The notes under the pieces are model-generated. The model made no database searches. It saw nothing but the letters and a program-made list of their open reading frames with translations, and had not been told where the DNA came from. Shown here piece after piece: positions 6,089 to 15,892 of a stretch of DNA of 64,000 nucleotides; positions within the stretch are counted from its first letter, which is position 1, and every line of letters starts with the position of its first letter. The stretch is from positions 1,736,001-1,800,000 of the forward strand of contig CP064997.1 in the NCBI GenBank assembly GCA_016700055.1. The letters are read 5' to 3'. The DNA comes from Actinomycetota bacterium. GTDB taxonomy: Bacteria; Actinomycetota; Acidimicrobiia; Acidimicrobiales; Ilumatobacteraceae. A program made the translations under genes and the position numbers.

Positions 6089-8890
6089 GTGGCTGATCCT
6101 GATGGTGGAGCGGCCCTCTCCGACGGGGCGGCGGAACCGTCCGCCGCCGCGTTGACGTTCCTGTTCACCGACATCGTCGACAGCAGTCGCCATTGGGATG
6201 CCGCACCGGCCTCGATGCGGGTCTCCCTGGCCCGCCACGACGAGTTGTTGCACGAGATCATCCGCCGGTGGCACGGCACGGTCGTGAAGCACACCGGCGA
6301 CGGGGTGATGGCCGTGTTCGGCAGCGTCGTCGACGCCATCGACGCATCGGTCGCCGCGCAGCTCGCGCTCAGCGGCACGGAGTGGGACACCGCGGGAGCA
6401 GTGCCGCTCGTCGTGCGGATGGGCATCCACACCGGCGAGGCAGATTCGAGAGCCGGCGACTACTTCGGCATGGCGGTCACCCACGCGGCACGGCTGATGG
6501 GTGTCGCCTGCGGTGGACAGATCCTCGTGTCGGAGGTGTCATCGCGACTCGCGTCCGAGGCTGGCCTGCGTCACGGCCGCCGGTTGACGGAGATCGGCGC
6601 CGTCGCGCTGAAAGGTGTCGCCCGCACCGAGCATCCGACCCAAGTGCAGTGCAGCGGGCTGCAGGTCGACTTCCCGCGTCAGGCCGCAGCACCGAGCGAG
6701 CAGACCGGGTTCGTGCCGGTTCCGATGGCGGCGATGATCGGCCGGCAGGCCGAGATCGACCGCGTCGTAGGGCTGTTGGAGGCCGACCGACTGGTGACGA
6801 TCGTCGGTACCGGCGGCGTGGGCAAGACCCGGCTGGCGGTCGAGGTCGCCACAACGATCCGGTCCCGGTGCGTCGACGGGGTGTGGTGGGTGGACCTCGC
6901 CCCGGCGGGCAGCGCCGACTCCGTCGTGCACACGCTCTCGTCTGCCCTCGACGTGATGGCTACCCCCAACCGGGACCCGCTGGACGGCGTGATCGACAGC
7001 TATGTCGACCGCGAAGCCCTGGTCGTGCTCGACAACTGCGAGCACGTCGTGGCCGAGGTGGCCCGCCTCGTGCGCACGCTGCTCCAGCGCTGCGGCCGCG
7101 TCCGGTTCCTCGCGACGAGCCTCGTCCCGATCGGGCTGGCCGCCGAACAAGTGGTGATGCTCGAGCCACTCGCCGTCGATGCGCAGTCGTCGGGCGGGTC
7201 GTCGGGCGGGCCGTCGGCGGCGGTGCGGCTCTTCGTCGAGCGGGCCCGTGCCGCGTCGGGCACGTTCGAGGCAGATGCCGCAACCCTCGAGACTGTGGCG
7301 GAGATCTGCCGCCGACTCGACGGAGTGCCCTTGGCGATCGAGCTCGCCGCGTCCAAGGCTCGCTCGCTCGGGGCGTCGCAGATCCTCACCCGGCTCACGG
7401 ACCGCTTCCGCCTTCTCGATTCGAGCCGGCGCCACGACGACGACCGTCACCAGAGCATGACCCGCGTCCTCGAGTGGTCGTACGACCTGTTGACACCGGC
7501 GGCGCGCGAGGTCTTCGACCGGCTCGCGGTGTTCCCCGCCAGCTTCGACCTCGCCGCCGCGGAGAGCGTCGCCACAGGTGGCACCGTGGAGGCGGCCGAC
7601 GTCGTCGACCGCGTCGACGAGCTCGTCGACCACTCGATGCTCGTCGCCGATGTCGGGAGTAGCTCCCCCTATCGGATGTTCGACATGATGCGCGAGTTCG
7701 GCCGCCTGCGCCTCGACGTCGGCGGGCAGCGGCAAGCGGTGGAGCAGCGCTTCGTCGCACACTGGGTCGAGTTCGCCGGCGCTGCTCGCGCCGGAGTCCG
7801 TGGTCGCGAGGAGGCCTACTGGCGCGACGCAGTCGGCGCCGAGCTGAACAACCTCCGTGCCGCCCACGGTCTGCTGCTCGACGCGGGCGACGTAGACGGT
7901 GCACTGCGCCTGCCGGTCACCCTGTTCGAGTACGCGTTCTTCTCGCTCCGCCCCGAGATCGGCGACTGGGCAGCGGCCGCGCTCGCGGCCGAGGGAGCGC
8001 CGGATTCGCCGGAGTGGGCCGACGCGACCGCCGTCGCGGCCATGCTCGCCTGGGTGAAGGGAGACTGGTCGCAGGCGGAGCGTCATCTCGCAGCCCTCGA
8101 CTCCGCCGCATCCGCGACGGCGTGCTACCTGCCGGAGTTCGCCCACGGCTTGATCGCCGCGTTCCGCTCTCAACCCGAGCAGCAGCTCGCGAGATACGAG
8201 CGCTGTCGTGAGATCGCCGAGGCCGACGGCGACGCCTTCCGCACAGCGCTCATCTCCGGACAGGTCGCCTTCGCGAAGGCCCTCCTCCTCAGACCCGAAG
8301 GGACGGCAGCCGGCGAACACGCGGTCGAGCTCGCCGAGAGCCTCGGCAATCCGACCGCGCTCTCGACCGCGCTGTGGGCGCTCGGAACCGCAGCGATGGC
8401 GCCAGACCCGGCGCGCGCCCTGCGCTGCTTCTCCCGCTCGGCCGAGCTCGCCCGCGCGGCCGGGTCGACGCTCAACGAGGTGTCCGCTGAATCCAGCGCG
8501 CTCGGGGTCCACGACAGGTCGAGGTCCGCGCTCGACGAGCTCGTCTACCTGCGGGATCGTTGGGAGTACTGGCATCGGGGCGGATCCACACCTGTTCACT
8601 GGTACGTCGCCCGCAAGGTGGCCCTGGCTCTGATGCGCTCGGGGCAGTACAGGGCCGCCGCGGTGCTGTTCGGTGCGGAGCGCAAGGCGCAACTCAGTCT
8701 CCCGCCGTCGCCGGGGGATGCCCGGCGCATCGCCGAGGCATTGAACACGTTGCGCGAGCGGATCGGCGCCGACGAGCTCGACGAGCTGATGGTGGTCGGC
8801 GCCGCCATGGACCACGCCGAGCGGGGGCGCTACGTGCAAGAAGCGCTCCAATCCGCGGTGGCCGGGCTGCGCATCAGCGCGGCGACATGA
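6089..8890 (+). CDS. class III adenylate/guanylate cyclase-STAND ATPase regulator
   Basis: This 933-residue protein has an N-terminal class III cyclase domain: FLFTDIVDSS with the first metal Asp, HTGDGVMAVF with the second, and MGIHTGEAD. An NB-ARC/STAND ATPase follows, with Walker A GTGGVGKT and Walker B VVLDNCEH, and then an alpha-helical, probably TPR-like, C-terminus. No C-terminal LuxR DNA-binding domain is evident. The GTG at 6089 lies 8 nt after a TACTCT -10 hexamer. It is divergent from the MpaB-type gene. It presumably makes cyclic nucleotide in response to a ligand sensed by the helical part; the ligand is unknown. Confidence 0.85.
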   Translation: MADPDGGAALSDGAAEPSAAALTFLFTDIVDSSRHWDAAPASMRVSLARHDELLHEIIRRWHGTVVKHTGDGVMAVFGSVVDAIDASVAAQLALSGTEWDTAGAVPLVVRMGIHTGEADSRAGDYFGMAVTHAARLMGVACGGQILVSEVSSRLASEAGLRHGRRLTEIGAVALKGVARTEHPTQVQCSGLQVDFPRQAAAPSEQTGFVPVPMAAMIGRQAEIDRVVGLLEADRLVTIVGTGGVGKTRLAVEVATTIRSRCVDGVWWVDLAPAGSADSVVHTLSSALDVMATPNRDPLDGVIDSYVDREALVVLDNCEHVVAEVARLVRTLLQRCGRVRFLATSLVPIGLAAEQVVMLEPLAVDAQSSGGSSGGPSAAVRLFVERARAASGTFEADAATLETVAEICRRLDGVPLAIELAASKARSLGASQILTRLTDRFRLLDSSRRHDDDRHQSMTRVLEWSYDLLTPAAREVFDRLAVFPASFDLAAAESVATGGTVEAADVVDRVDELVDHSMLVADVGSSSPYRMFDMMREFGRLRLDVGGQRQAVEQRFVAHWVEFAGAARAGVRGREEAYWRDAVGAELNNLRAAHGLLLDAGDVDGALRLPVTLFEYAFFSLRPEIGDWAAAALAAEGAPDSPEWADATAVAAMLAWVKGDWSQAERHLAALDSAASATACYLPEFAHGLIAAFRSQPEQQLARYERCREIAEADGDAFRTALISGQVAFAKALLLRPEGTAAGEHAVELAESLGNPTALSTALWALGTAAMAPDPARALRCFSRSAELARAAGSTLNEVSAESSALGVHDRSRSALDELVYLRDRWEYWHRGGSTPVHWYVARKVALALMRSGQYRAAAVLFGAERKAQLSLPPSPGDARRIAEALNTLRERIGADELDELMVVGAAMDHAERGRYVQEALQSAVAGLRISAAT

Positions 8891-8901
8891 CACCGACCGC
8901 G

Positions 8902-10680
8902 CTAGTGGTCGGCGAGGGTGAGCCAGCGGGACTCGAGGGCGTCGAGGTCGGCGTGGGCGGCGGCGAGTTCGGTGCCGAGGGTGACGAGCTCGCCGTGCTC
9001 GGTCGTCGCCGCCAGACGCTCGCTGAGCCGGTCCACTCGCGCTTGCGCCTTGGCCATCGCCTGCTCGGTCTCGCGCAGTTGCCGCCCGATCGTCGACGGG
9101 CTCGGCCCGCTGCGCCCCTTGGCCACCCGTCCCGCCGCCGCGGGCACAGCCGACGGTCGCTTGGCCGGGGAGCGCGGCGACGCCCGCTCGGCGAGCCACC
9201 CCGAGACCCCGCCGGGCACCCTGCGCACCGCACCCTCGGGGTCGATCGCCAACACGTGGTCGGCGACGCGATCGAGGAACGCCCGGTCGTGGCTGGCGAC
9301 GACGAGCGCTCCCGGCCAGTCGTCGAGGTACGCCTCGAGCGATCGCAGCGTGTCGAGGTCGAGGTCGTTGGTCGGCTCGTCGAGGATCAACAGGTTGGGC
9401 TCGGTGGCCAGCACCATCACCAGTTGCAGGCGCCGACGCTCCCCTCCCGACAGCATCCGCACCGGCGCGTACTGCGCCGTCGTGTCGAACCAGAACCGTT
9501 CCAGCAGCGCCCGGTCACGGTGATCTGGCTCGCGGTACGGCCCGGCAACCAGCTTGCGGACGATCGCGTCGGGGTCGAGATCTCCAGCGTGCTGGTCGGC
9601 GAACCCGACCACGACCGTCTTGCCGCGGGTCACCGTGCCCGCTGCCGGTACGGCCCGACCGGCGACGATGTCGAGCAGCGTCGTCTTTCCCGACCCGTTC
9701 GGGCCGACCACCGCCAGCCGCGCTCCGGGTTCGATCAGGAGATCGACGTTCTCGAACACCGTCAGCGTCGCGCCGTCTGCCGTGGTGAACCGCTGGGCCA
9801 CGCCTTCCAGCTCGACGACCTGGTTGCCGAGCCGAGTCGTGCCGCCACCCAGCTGCAGGCCCTGATCGCGAACGCCGGCCGGCGCCGGCCCGCCAGCGAC
9901 GATCTCGCGAGCGGAGCGCAGGCGGGCCTTCGGTTTGGTCGATCGTGCCGGAGCGCCCCGGCGCAGCCAGGCGAGCTCCTTGCGGGCGAGGATCTTGCGC
10001 GTCGACTCCTCCTGCGCCTCGCGCTCGATGCGCTCGGCGCGCGCCTCGAGGTACGTGGCGTAGGCACTCGACCCCGCCGCCGCCTGATGCACGAAGCACC
10101 GTCCGCCGTCGAGCTCGACCACCTTGCTCGGCCCGACAGCGCTCGTCAGCCGATCGAGCGCGTGGCGGTCGTGGGTGACGAGCACGAGCGCCGAGGTCAT
10201 CACCACCAGGCGCGCCTCGAGCCACTCGATCGCCTCGAGGTCGAGGTGGTTGGTCGGCTCATCCAGCACGACCATGTCGTGATCGCCGTGCTCGTCCTCG
10301 GCCAGCACGCGGGCGAGCGCCACCCGCTTGGCCTGCCCGCCCGACAGCTCGTCGGTTCGTCGATCGAGGAGCGGCTGCACGCCGAGCCGCGTGGCCACCG
10401 CCGCCACCTCCCACGAGTCGCCGAGGAAGTCGCCCACCGTGCCGGGCGGCAGTACCGGGTCCTGTTCGAGCGACGCGATCCGCACACCCCGGCCGAAGCG
10501 CACGGCGCCGGCATCGGGCGCCAGCGCGCCGGTCATCAACCGAAGCAGCGTCGTCTTGCCAGAACCGTTGACCCCGACCACGGCCACGCGATCACCGCTG
10601 GCCACGGTCACCGAGAGATCGGCGAACAGCACCTTGTCCGGTTGCGTCACCGTCACATCGGCGAGGTCGACACAGATCAC
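8902..10680 (-). CDS. ABC-F family ATPase (Uup-like)
   Basis: This 592-residue soluble protein has two ABC cassettes: Walker A GVNGSGKTT and signature LSGGQAKR in the first, GPNGSGKTT and LSGGERRR in the second. It has no membrane helices. Between them lies a charged linker (WLRRGAPARSTKPKAR), and after the second cassette an Ala/Arg-rich coiled coil of about 80 residues, as in Uup. ABC-F proteins act on the ribosome or in antibiotic resistance. The GTG at 10680 follows a TAGCGT hexamer by 6 nt, so the mRNA is probably leaderless. The exact subfamily is uncertain. Confidence 0.88.
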   Translation of the reverse strand: MICVDLADVTVTQPDKVLFADLSVTVASGDRVAVVGVNGSGKTTLLRLMTGALAPDAGAVRFGRGVRIASLEQDPVLPPGTVGDFLGDSWEVAAVATRLGVQPLLDRRTDELSGGQAKRVALARVLAEDEHGDHDMVVLDEPTNHLDLEAIEWLEARLVVMTSALVLVTHDRHALDRLTSAVGPSKVVELDGGRCFVHQAAAGSSAYATYLEARAERIEREAQEESTRKILARKELAWLRRGAPARSTKPKARLRSAREIVAGGPAPAGVRDQGLQLGGGTTRLGNQVVELEGVAQRFTTADGATLTVFENVDLLIEPGARLAVVGPNGSGKTTLLDIVAGRAVPAAGTVTRGKTVVVGFADQHAGDLDPDAIVRKLVAGPYREPDHRDRALLERFWFDTTAQYAPVRMLSGGERRRLQLVMVLATEPNLLILDEPTNDLDLDTLRSLEAYLDDWPGALVVASHDRAFLDRVADHVLAIDPEGAVRRVPGGVSGWLAERASPRSPAKRPSAVPAAAGRVAKGRSGPSPSTIGRQLRETEQAMAKAQARVDRLSERLAATTEHGELVTLGTELAAAHADLDALESRWLTLADH

Positions 10681-10712
10681 GCCACGACGCTACGGCCGCC
10701 GTCGTTGCCTGC

Positions 10713-11249
10713 TCACCTGCGGGCTTCGAGATGGGCGAGGTCTCGGTCGGCGTAGCCGAGGTGCCAGTACTCCTCCTCCAGCACGGTCGAGATGCAGTCG
10801 CGCACCAGGTGGGGACCGTTCTCGAGCACGTCGACGGTTCTCGTGAGATCGCCTTCGGTCAGGGACGAGAGGTAGTCACCGAGACGTGTCGTCTGATCGG
10901 CGCGTGCGGCGAGGACCTCGGCCAGCGACGGCGACGCGTCGTCGTCGAGGCCCGGCCAGGGGAAGTCCGCGGACCCGCTGTTGGGCAGGCCGAGCGGATG
11001 GAATCCCGCTTGGCCGAGGATCGGTACCGCGAACCACTTGTCCGTCCCGAACAGCAGGTGCCGCAGTGTCTGGACGAAGGACCACTCGCCGTCGACCGAT
11101 GCGTGCAGGTCCTCGTCGGGGAGCCGTCGTGCCCGGTCGACCATGGCCGCCCGCGCCTCACGCAACGCGGCCCAACCGGCACGCATGCCATCGGGGTCTG
11201 GAGCGCTGAACACCGTCTCGGCGAGGTCACCCTCGGACTCTTCGGGCAT
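10713..11249 (-). CDS. DinB superfamily protein
   Basis: This 178-residue protein has the DinB/YfiT four-helix layout, with the metal-ligand histidines visible in TLRHLLFGTD and EEYWHLGYADRD. It also contains the WSFVQTLRHL segment typical of mycothiol/bacillithiol-dependent DinB relatives. The ATG at 11249 has a GGAGGGGG ribosome site immediately before it; an upstream in-frame ATG would overlap tRNA-Thr and is not used. It follows that tRNA by 20 bp and may share its promoter. The third metal ligand and the reaction cannot be read from the sequence. Confidence 0.8.
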   Translation of the reverse strand: MPEESEGDLAETVFSAPDPDGMRAGWAALREARAAMVDRARRLPDEDLHASVDGEWSFVQTLRHLLFGTDKWFAVPILGQAGFHPLGLPNSGSADFPWPGLDDDASPSLAEVLAARADQTTRLGDYLSSLTEGDLTRTVDVLENGPHLVRDCISTVLEEEYWHLGYADRDLAHLEARR

Positions 11250-11269
11250 CCCCCTCCATTCCGGCGTTC

Positions 11270-11345
11270 TGGAGCCCAGAGTGGGAATTGAACCCACGAC
11301 CTACGCATTACGAGTGCGTTGCTCTGCCGACTGAGCTATCTGGGC
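11270..11345 (-). tRNA. tRNA-Thr(CGU)
   Basis: The minus strand folds into a cloverleaf with acceptor GCCCAGA/TCTGGGC, anticodon loop CTCGTAA (anticodon at 11310-11312, reading ACG) and T-arm GTGGG-TTCAATT-CCCAC. The 3' CCA is encoded at 11270-11272. Confidence 0.96.
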
Positions 11346-11407
11346 GGCGAGTCGAAGATGGTAGCGGGCCGCCCTGCGCTCGGGGCAAGCACGAACGGGG
11401 TGCAGGC

Positions 11408-12472
11408 TCAGGCGAGCGACGGCAGGCTCAGCAGCAGGTGCTGCAGTTGGAGCACCTCGTTCGGGTTGCGGTCGAGGGCCTCGATCACCTGGTGCAGGTC
11501 GTGCACGGCATGCACGTACGCGTCGGGGCGGTGTCCGGGCTGCTCGACGAGCGCGTCGCGGTACGTGGCGGCGACGAGGGCGAGGCCGGACCTCAGCTCG
11601 TCGGTGCGGAACCGCCGGCGTTCGCGCTTGTGGCGCTCCTCCAGCTCCTTGCGGCCGCTGCCACGCTCACCGGCTGCCTTCACGCGCTCCTCCAGCCGCG
11701 CGGCCTCCTCGGCCTGGCTCTCGACGAGCGGGCCCATCGCCTCGTCGATCAAGCCGAGCACCTCGGCGGTGACGGCGTGCACCGTCGCCCCGGTGCCGTC
11801 GAGTCGGCGGGGCAGCTCGGCGAACGTACGCCGCCGGTGCACCAGGTGCGGGTCGGCGGCCAGCAGGCGGGCGCGGTCGAGGTCGCCGCCGCAGGAGCGG
11901 GCCGCGTCGGCCGCGGCCGCCGGTTCCACCCCCTCCCGCACGAGGGCGGCCTCGACCAGCGCGTCGGGGATCGCGCGGAAATCCACGCGGACACAGCGAG
12001 AGGCGATCGTGACCAGCTCGGGAGGCACGTCCTCGGCGAGCACGAGGAAGGTGGTCGACGGCGGCGGCTCCTCGACCGTCTTCAGCAGCACCGCCGCGGC
12101 CTCGGCCTGCAGCAGGTGGAACTCGTGCAGGATCAGCACCTTGCGCTCCGCCTCGACCGGGGAACGGTGCGCGAGCTTGACGATCTCGCGCGCCTGGTCG
12201 ACGGAGATCGCCGCGCCCACGCGCTGCACCTCGGTCACGTCGGGGTGCTCGCCGCTGGCGGCGAGGCGCGCGTCGCGGTCGCCGGCGTCGTCGGCGTCTT
12301 CGACCCCCGTCTCGGGGTGCAGCAGCGACGCCGCGAAGGCTCTCGCCGCCTGGCTCTTCGTGCAGCCCGGTGGCCCGACGAACAGGTAGGCGTGTACCGG
12401 GCGGGTGAGCGCGCCGCGCAGCACGGCGACGGCATGTGCCTGACCGACGACGGCGTTCCACGCGGCGCTCAT
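11408..12472 (-). CDS. holB: DNA polymerase III delta' subunit
   Basis: This 354-residue clamp-loader subunit shows the AAA+ core: N-terminal WNAVVGQAHAVAVLRGAL, P-loop GPPGCTKS, and the sensor region LLKTVEEPPPSTTFLVLAE. The P-loop has Thr where the conserved Gly precedes Lys, and the zinc-module cysteines found between P-loop and HPDV in many delta' subunits are absent. Nucleotide binding is therefore doubtful, which is tolerable for delta'. Its start overlaps the end of tmk by 4 bp, so topA-tmk-holB is a coupled operon. A charged helical insertion (about residues 255-290) precedes the collar domain. Confidence 0.9.
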   Translation of the reverse strand: MSAAWNAVVGQAHAVAVLRGALTRPVHAYLFVGPPGCTKSQAARAFAASLLHPETGVEDADDAGDRDARLAASGEHPDVTEVQRVGAAISVDQAREIVKLAHRSPVEAERKVLILHEFHLLQAEAAAVLLKTVEEPPPSTTFLVLAEDVPPELVTIASRCVRVDFRAIPDALVEAALVREGVEPAAAADAARSCGGDLDRARLLAADPHLVHRRRTFAELPRRLDGTGATVHAVTAEVLGLIDEAMGPLVESQAEEAARLEERVKAAGERGSGRKELEERHKRERRRFRTDELRSGLALVAATYRDALVEQPGHRPDAYVHAVHDLHQVIEALDRNPNEVLQLQHLLLSLPSLA

Positions 12473-13074
12473 CGGGAAAGGCGCTCCCGCACCGCGAGGC
12501 GGAGCTCGGCGAACACCTCGTCGACGGTGCCGCCGGCCTCGACGACGATCCAGTGCTGCGGGTCGGCGGCGGCCAGAGCGTCGAAACCGCTCGCCACCCG
12601 CTGGAAGAACGCCGCGTCCTCGCGCTCGAAGCGGTCGAGGCTGCGCCCGGCGAGGCGCCGTTCGACGTCGTCGGGAGCGAGCCGGAGCAGCACCACGAGG
12701 TCCGGCCAGCGCCCGGCGAGCGCCCAGTCGTTCACCTCGCGCACCACGTCGACGGGCAGCTCACGCCCGTAGCCCTGGTAGGCGACGCTCGACCAGACGC
12801 TGCGGTCGCTGACCACGTCGCGCCCGGCGGCCAGGGCCGGCGCGACCACCTCGGCCCGGTGCTGGGCGCGGTCGCCCGCGATCAGCAGCGCCTCGGCGAT
12901 CGGGTCGAGGTGCACGTTGCCGGGGTCGTGCAGCACCGAGCGGATGCGGTCGCCGATCGCCGTGCCGCCGGTCTCCCTGGTGAGCACCGCGCCGAGGTCG
13001 GCGGCGAGCAGTGCGGCCTGCGTGCTCTTGCCGCAGCCCTCGACCCCTTCCAGCGCGATGTACCGACCCGGCAT
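12469..13074 (-). CDS. tmk: thymidylate kinase
   Basis: This 201-residue enzyme phosphorylates dTMP to dTDP. The P-loop is EGVEGCGKST near the N-terminus. The DR(S/Y) motif appears as VVSDRSVWSSVAYQG, with the lid region (RRLAGRSLDRFERED) after it. Length and motif spacing fit the family. The ATG shares one base with the topA stop, and the gene overlaps holB by 4 bp, so the three are translated together. The association of tmk with holB is common in bacteria. Confidence 0.96.
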   Translation of the reverse strand: MPGRYIALEGVEGCGKSTQAALLAADLGAVLTRETGGTAIGDRIRSVLHDPGNVHLDPIAEALLIAGDRAQHRAEVVAPALAAGRDVVSDRSVWSSVAYQGYGRELPVDVVREVNDWALAGRWPDLVVLLRLAPDDVERRLAGRSLDRFEREDAAFFQRVASGFDALAAADPQHWIVVEAGGTVDEVFAELRLAVRERLSR

Positions 13075-15770
13075 CAGCTCTCGGGAGAGCGCTTCGCCGC
13101 GGAACGCTTGGCCGGCGAGCGCTTCGCCGCCGCCTTCCTCGCCGGTGACTTCTTCGCCGGCGACTTCTTCGCCGCGGCGCGGGCCGAGCCCGCCCGCTTC
13201 GCCGGCGCACCGCCTTTCGCGACGATCTGCTCGCGGCGGATGGCGAGCAACTCGAACGCCCGCTCCGGCGTCATCGCGTCGAGCCGGTCGCCCTTGCCGA
13301 GCGACGCGTTCGTCTCGCCGTCGGTGACGTAGATGCCGAACTTGCCGTCCTTCGCGACGACCGGGCGCTCGCTTGCCGGGTCGGTGCCGAACTCACGCAG
13401 CGGCCCCTTCGCCGCCATGTTCTTGCCGTCGCGGCGGTACACCTTGGGCTGAGCGAGGATGGCGACCGCCTCGTCGAGGGTGATCGTCAGCAGCCGCTCC
13501 TCGTTGTCGATCGAGCGGAAGTCCTTGCCCTTCACCACGTAAGGGCCGTAGCGGCCGTTGTTGGCGAGCACCTCTTCACCGTCGGCGGGATCGGCGCCGA
13601 GCGTCCGCGGCAGGCTGAGCAGTGCCTCGGCCTCGTCCATCGTCATGCGCTCGAGCACCATCGTCTTGAACAGGCTCGACATCTTCGGCTTGTCGAACCC
13701 GGGCGGCGGGGAATCGGCAGTGCCCCACTGGACGTAGGGCCCGTAGCGCCCGCTCTTCGCGAACACCGGCAGCCCGTCGAGCATGCCGATCGGCTCGTCG
13801 CTGCTCGGCTGGGCGAGCAGCGCCACGGCCTTGTCGACGGTGAGCTCGTCGGGGGCCATGTCGTCGGGCACGCTCGCCGTGTCGTCGCCGCGCTTCACGT
13901 AAGGCCCGAACTTGCCCGGCTTGACGACGATCTCGGCACCGGTCTCGGGGTCGAGCCCCAGCGGGAACGTGTTCACCTGAGCGGCGTCGATCTCGCCCAG
14001 GTTCTGCTCCACCAGGCGCTTCAGACCGGGCAGGTCGACGTCACCGAAGTAGAACTCGTGGAGCCAGCGCTCCTTGGCCTGCTCCTTGCGGGCGATGGCG
14101 TCGAGGTCTTCTTCGACCCGGGCGGTGAACTCGTAGTCGACGAGCTCGCCGAAGTGCTGCTCCATCAAGCCCACCACCGCGAACGCCGTCCACGTCGGCA
14201 CCAGCGCCTGGCCCTTCTTCCACACGTAGCCGCGGTCCTGCACCGTCTGGATGATCGAGGCCCACGTCGAGGGTCGCCCGATGCCGAGCTCCTCCAGGCG
14301 CTTCACGATCGACGCCTCGGTGTAGCGCGCAGGTGGGCTGGTCGAGTGGCCGCTCGGCTCGATCGACTCGACGGGCACCGGATCGGCGACGGCGAGCGGC
14401 GGCAGCAGCGCCTCCCGCTCGGCTGCCTCCGCGGCGGTCCCGTCGACGGCGTCGTCGTCGCTCGACTCGACGTACGCCTGGCGGTAGCCGGCGAAGGTGA
14501 TCGTCGTGCCGCTGGCCGCGAACTCGCAGTCGACCCCGGCTTCTGGCTGGCCGCAGGTCGCGCCGAGGCGCACGCTGACCGTCGTCCCCGTGGCGTCGAC
14601 CATCTGCGAGGCGAGTGTGCGCTGCCAGACCAGCCGGTAGAGGGCGAGCTCCTGGCGGTTCAGCTCGGCAGCAACCGCGTCGGGGCTGCGCAGCGGCGTG
14701 GTCGGCCGGATGGCCTCGTGGGCCTCCTGCGCGTTCTTCACCTTGCTCGCATAGCGCCTTGGCGACCCGGGCAGGAACGACGCTCCGTACGCCCGCTGCA
14801 CCTCGGCTCTGACCGCGGTGAGCGCTTCGTCGGACAGCTCCACCGAGTCGGTGCGCATGTACGTGATGTAGCCACGCTCGTACAGGCCCTGCGCGACGCG
14901 CATCACCTGGGCCGCGGACAGGCGCAGCCTGCGGCTGCCCTCCTGTTGGAGCGTGCTCGTCATGAACGGTGCCTTCGGCGACGAGCGGTAGGGCTTGTCC
15001 TCCACCGAGCGCACCGTGAACTCGGCGCCGGCGAGGCCGTCGGCCAGCCCTCGGGCGCGGCGCTCGTCGACCACGGTGACGCTCGAGCCGGCCCGGCCGT
15101 CGCTCGTGAAGTCCTTGCCGGTGGCGACGCGGGTGCCGTCGAGGGTGACGAGGTTGGCCGTGAACGGGGGAGCCGTGGCGGTGTGCAGCTCGAGGCCCCA
15201 GTAGCCGGCCACGACGAAGGCGATCCGCTCGCGCTCGCGCTCCACCACCAGGCGCACGGTCGGGCTCTGCACCCGCCCGGCGGACAAGCCACGGTTGACA
15301 CGACGCCACAGCACCGGCGAGACCTCGTACCCGTATAGGCGGTCGAGGATGCGGCGGGTCTCGGCCGCGTCGACGAGGCCGTCGTCGAGGCCGCGCGGGT
15401 TGGCCACCGCGTGGTCGATCGCGGCCTTGTTGATCTCGTGGAACACCATCCGCTTGACCGGAACCTTCGGCTTCAGCGCTTCGAGCAGATGCCAGCTGAT
15501 CGCCTCGCCCTCGCGGTCCTCGTCGGTCGCGAGGAACAGCTCGGTGGCGTCCTTCAGCAGCACCTTCAGCTCCTTGATCACCTGCTTGCCGCGGTCGGTG
15601 AGCTCGTAAGTGGGCTTGAAGTGGTTGTCGACGTCGACGGCGAGCCCCTTCGACGGCAGGTCGGCGACGTGACCCACCGACGCCCGCACGTCGTAGGCCC
15701 CTCCGAGGAACGCGCCGATGGTCTTCGCCTTCGCTGGCGACTCGACGATGACTAGGGGCTTGCCGGGCAT
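13074..15770 (-). CDS. topA: DNA topoisomerase I
   Basis: This 898-residue type IA topoisomerase relaxes negative supercoils. The TOPRIM domain is seen in VIVESPAKAKTIG and ATDEDREGEAISWHL. The active-site Tyr lies in YITYMRTDS at about residue 300. The C-terminal half contains several G-x-YGPYV repeats (topoisomerase C-terminal repeats) instead of zinc fingers. The protein ends in a Lys/Ala/Pro-rich basic tail, as in other actinobacterial TopA proteins. The ATG at 15770 has a GGAGGGG site. It heads the topA-tmk-holB operon and is divergent from rsgA. Confidence 0.97.
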   Translation of the reverse strand: MPGKPLVIVESPAKAKTIGAFLGGAYDVRASVGHVADLPSKGLAVDVDNHFKPTYELTDRGKQVIKELKVLLKDATELFLATDEDREGEAISWHLLEALKPKVPVKRMVFHEINKAAIDHAVANPRGLDDGLVDAAETRRILDRLYGYEVSPVLWRRVNRGLSAGRVQSPTVRLVVERERERIAFVVAGYWGLELHTATAPPFTANLVTLDGTRVATGKDFTSDGRAGSSVTVVDERRARGLADGLAGAEFTVRSVEDKPYRSSPKAPFMTSTLQQEGSRRLRLSAAQVMRVAQGLYERGYITYMRTDSVELSDEALTAVRAEVQRAYGASFLPGSPRRYASKVKNAQEAHEAIRPTTPLRSPDAVAAELNRQELALYRLVWQRTLASQMVDATGTTVSVRLGATCGQPEAGVDCEFAASGTTITFAGYRQAYVESSDDDAVDGTAAEAAEREALLPPLAVADPVPVESIEPSGHSTSPPARYTEASIVKRLEELGIGRPSTWASIIQTVQDRGYVWKKGQALVPTWTAFAVVGLMEQHFGELVDYEFTARVEEDLDAIARKEQAKERWLHEFYFGDVDLPGLKRLVEQNLGEIDAAQVNTFPLGLDPETGAEIVVKPGKFGPYVKRGDDTASVPDDMAPDELTVDKAVALLAQPSSDEPIGMLDGLPVFAKSGRYGPYVQWGTADSPPPGFDKPKMSSLFKTMVLERMTMDEAEALLSLPRTLGADPADGEEVLANNGRYGPYVVKGKDFRSIDNEERLLTITLDEAVAILAQPKVYRRDGKNMAAKGPLREFGTDPASERPVVAKDGKFGIYVTDGETNASLGKGDRLDAMTPERAFELLAIRREQIVAKGGAPAKRAGSARAAAKKSPAKKSPARKAAAKRSPAKRSAAKRSPES

Positions 15771-15780
15771 ACCCCTCCTT

Positions 15781-15809
15781 CGCTACGACACTCGCCGGGC
15801 TGTTGTCAA
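15781..15809 (-). promoter_or_regulatory. candidate topA promoter
   Basis: The minus strand has TTGACA (15804-15809) followed after 17 nt by a weak GTAGCG -10 (15781-15786). The strong AAGGAGGGG ribosome site abuts it at 15772-15780. The -35 and spacing are good and the -10 is poor. Confidence 0.45.
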
Positions 15810-15853
15810 GGCACGCCCGGCCGCACGGTCCGGTGGCGGGTGCCTCGCCGACG

Positions 15854-15882
15854 TTGACGGTGCGTCGTCGCGTCCCTACCGT
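15854..15882 (+). promoter_or_regulatory. candidate rsgA promoter
   Basis: TTGACG (15854-15859), a 17-nt spacer and TACCGT (15877-15882) lie just upstream of the rsgA ATG at 15893. The predicted leader would be only a few nt and includes GGAG. Confidence 0.55.
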
Positions 15883-15892
15883 CGGAGCCGAA

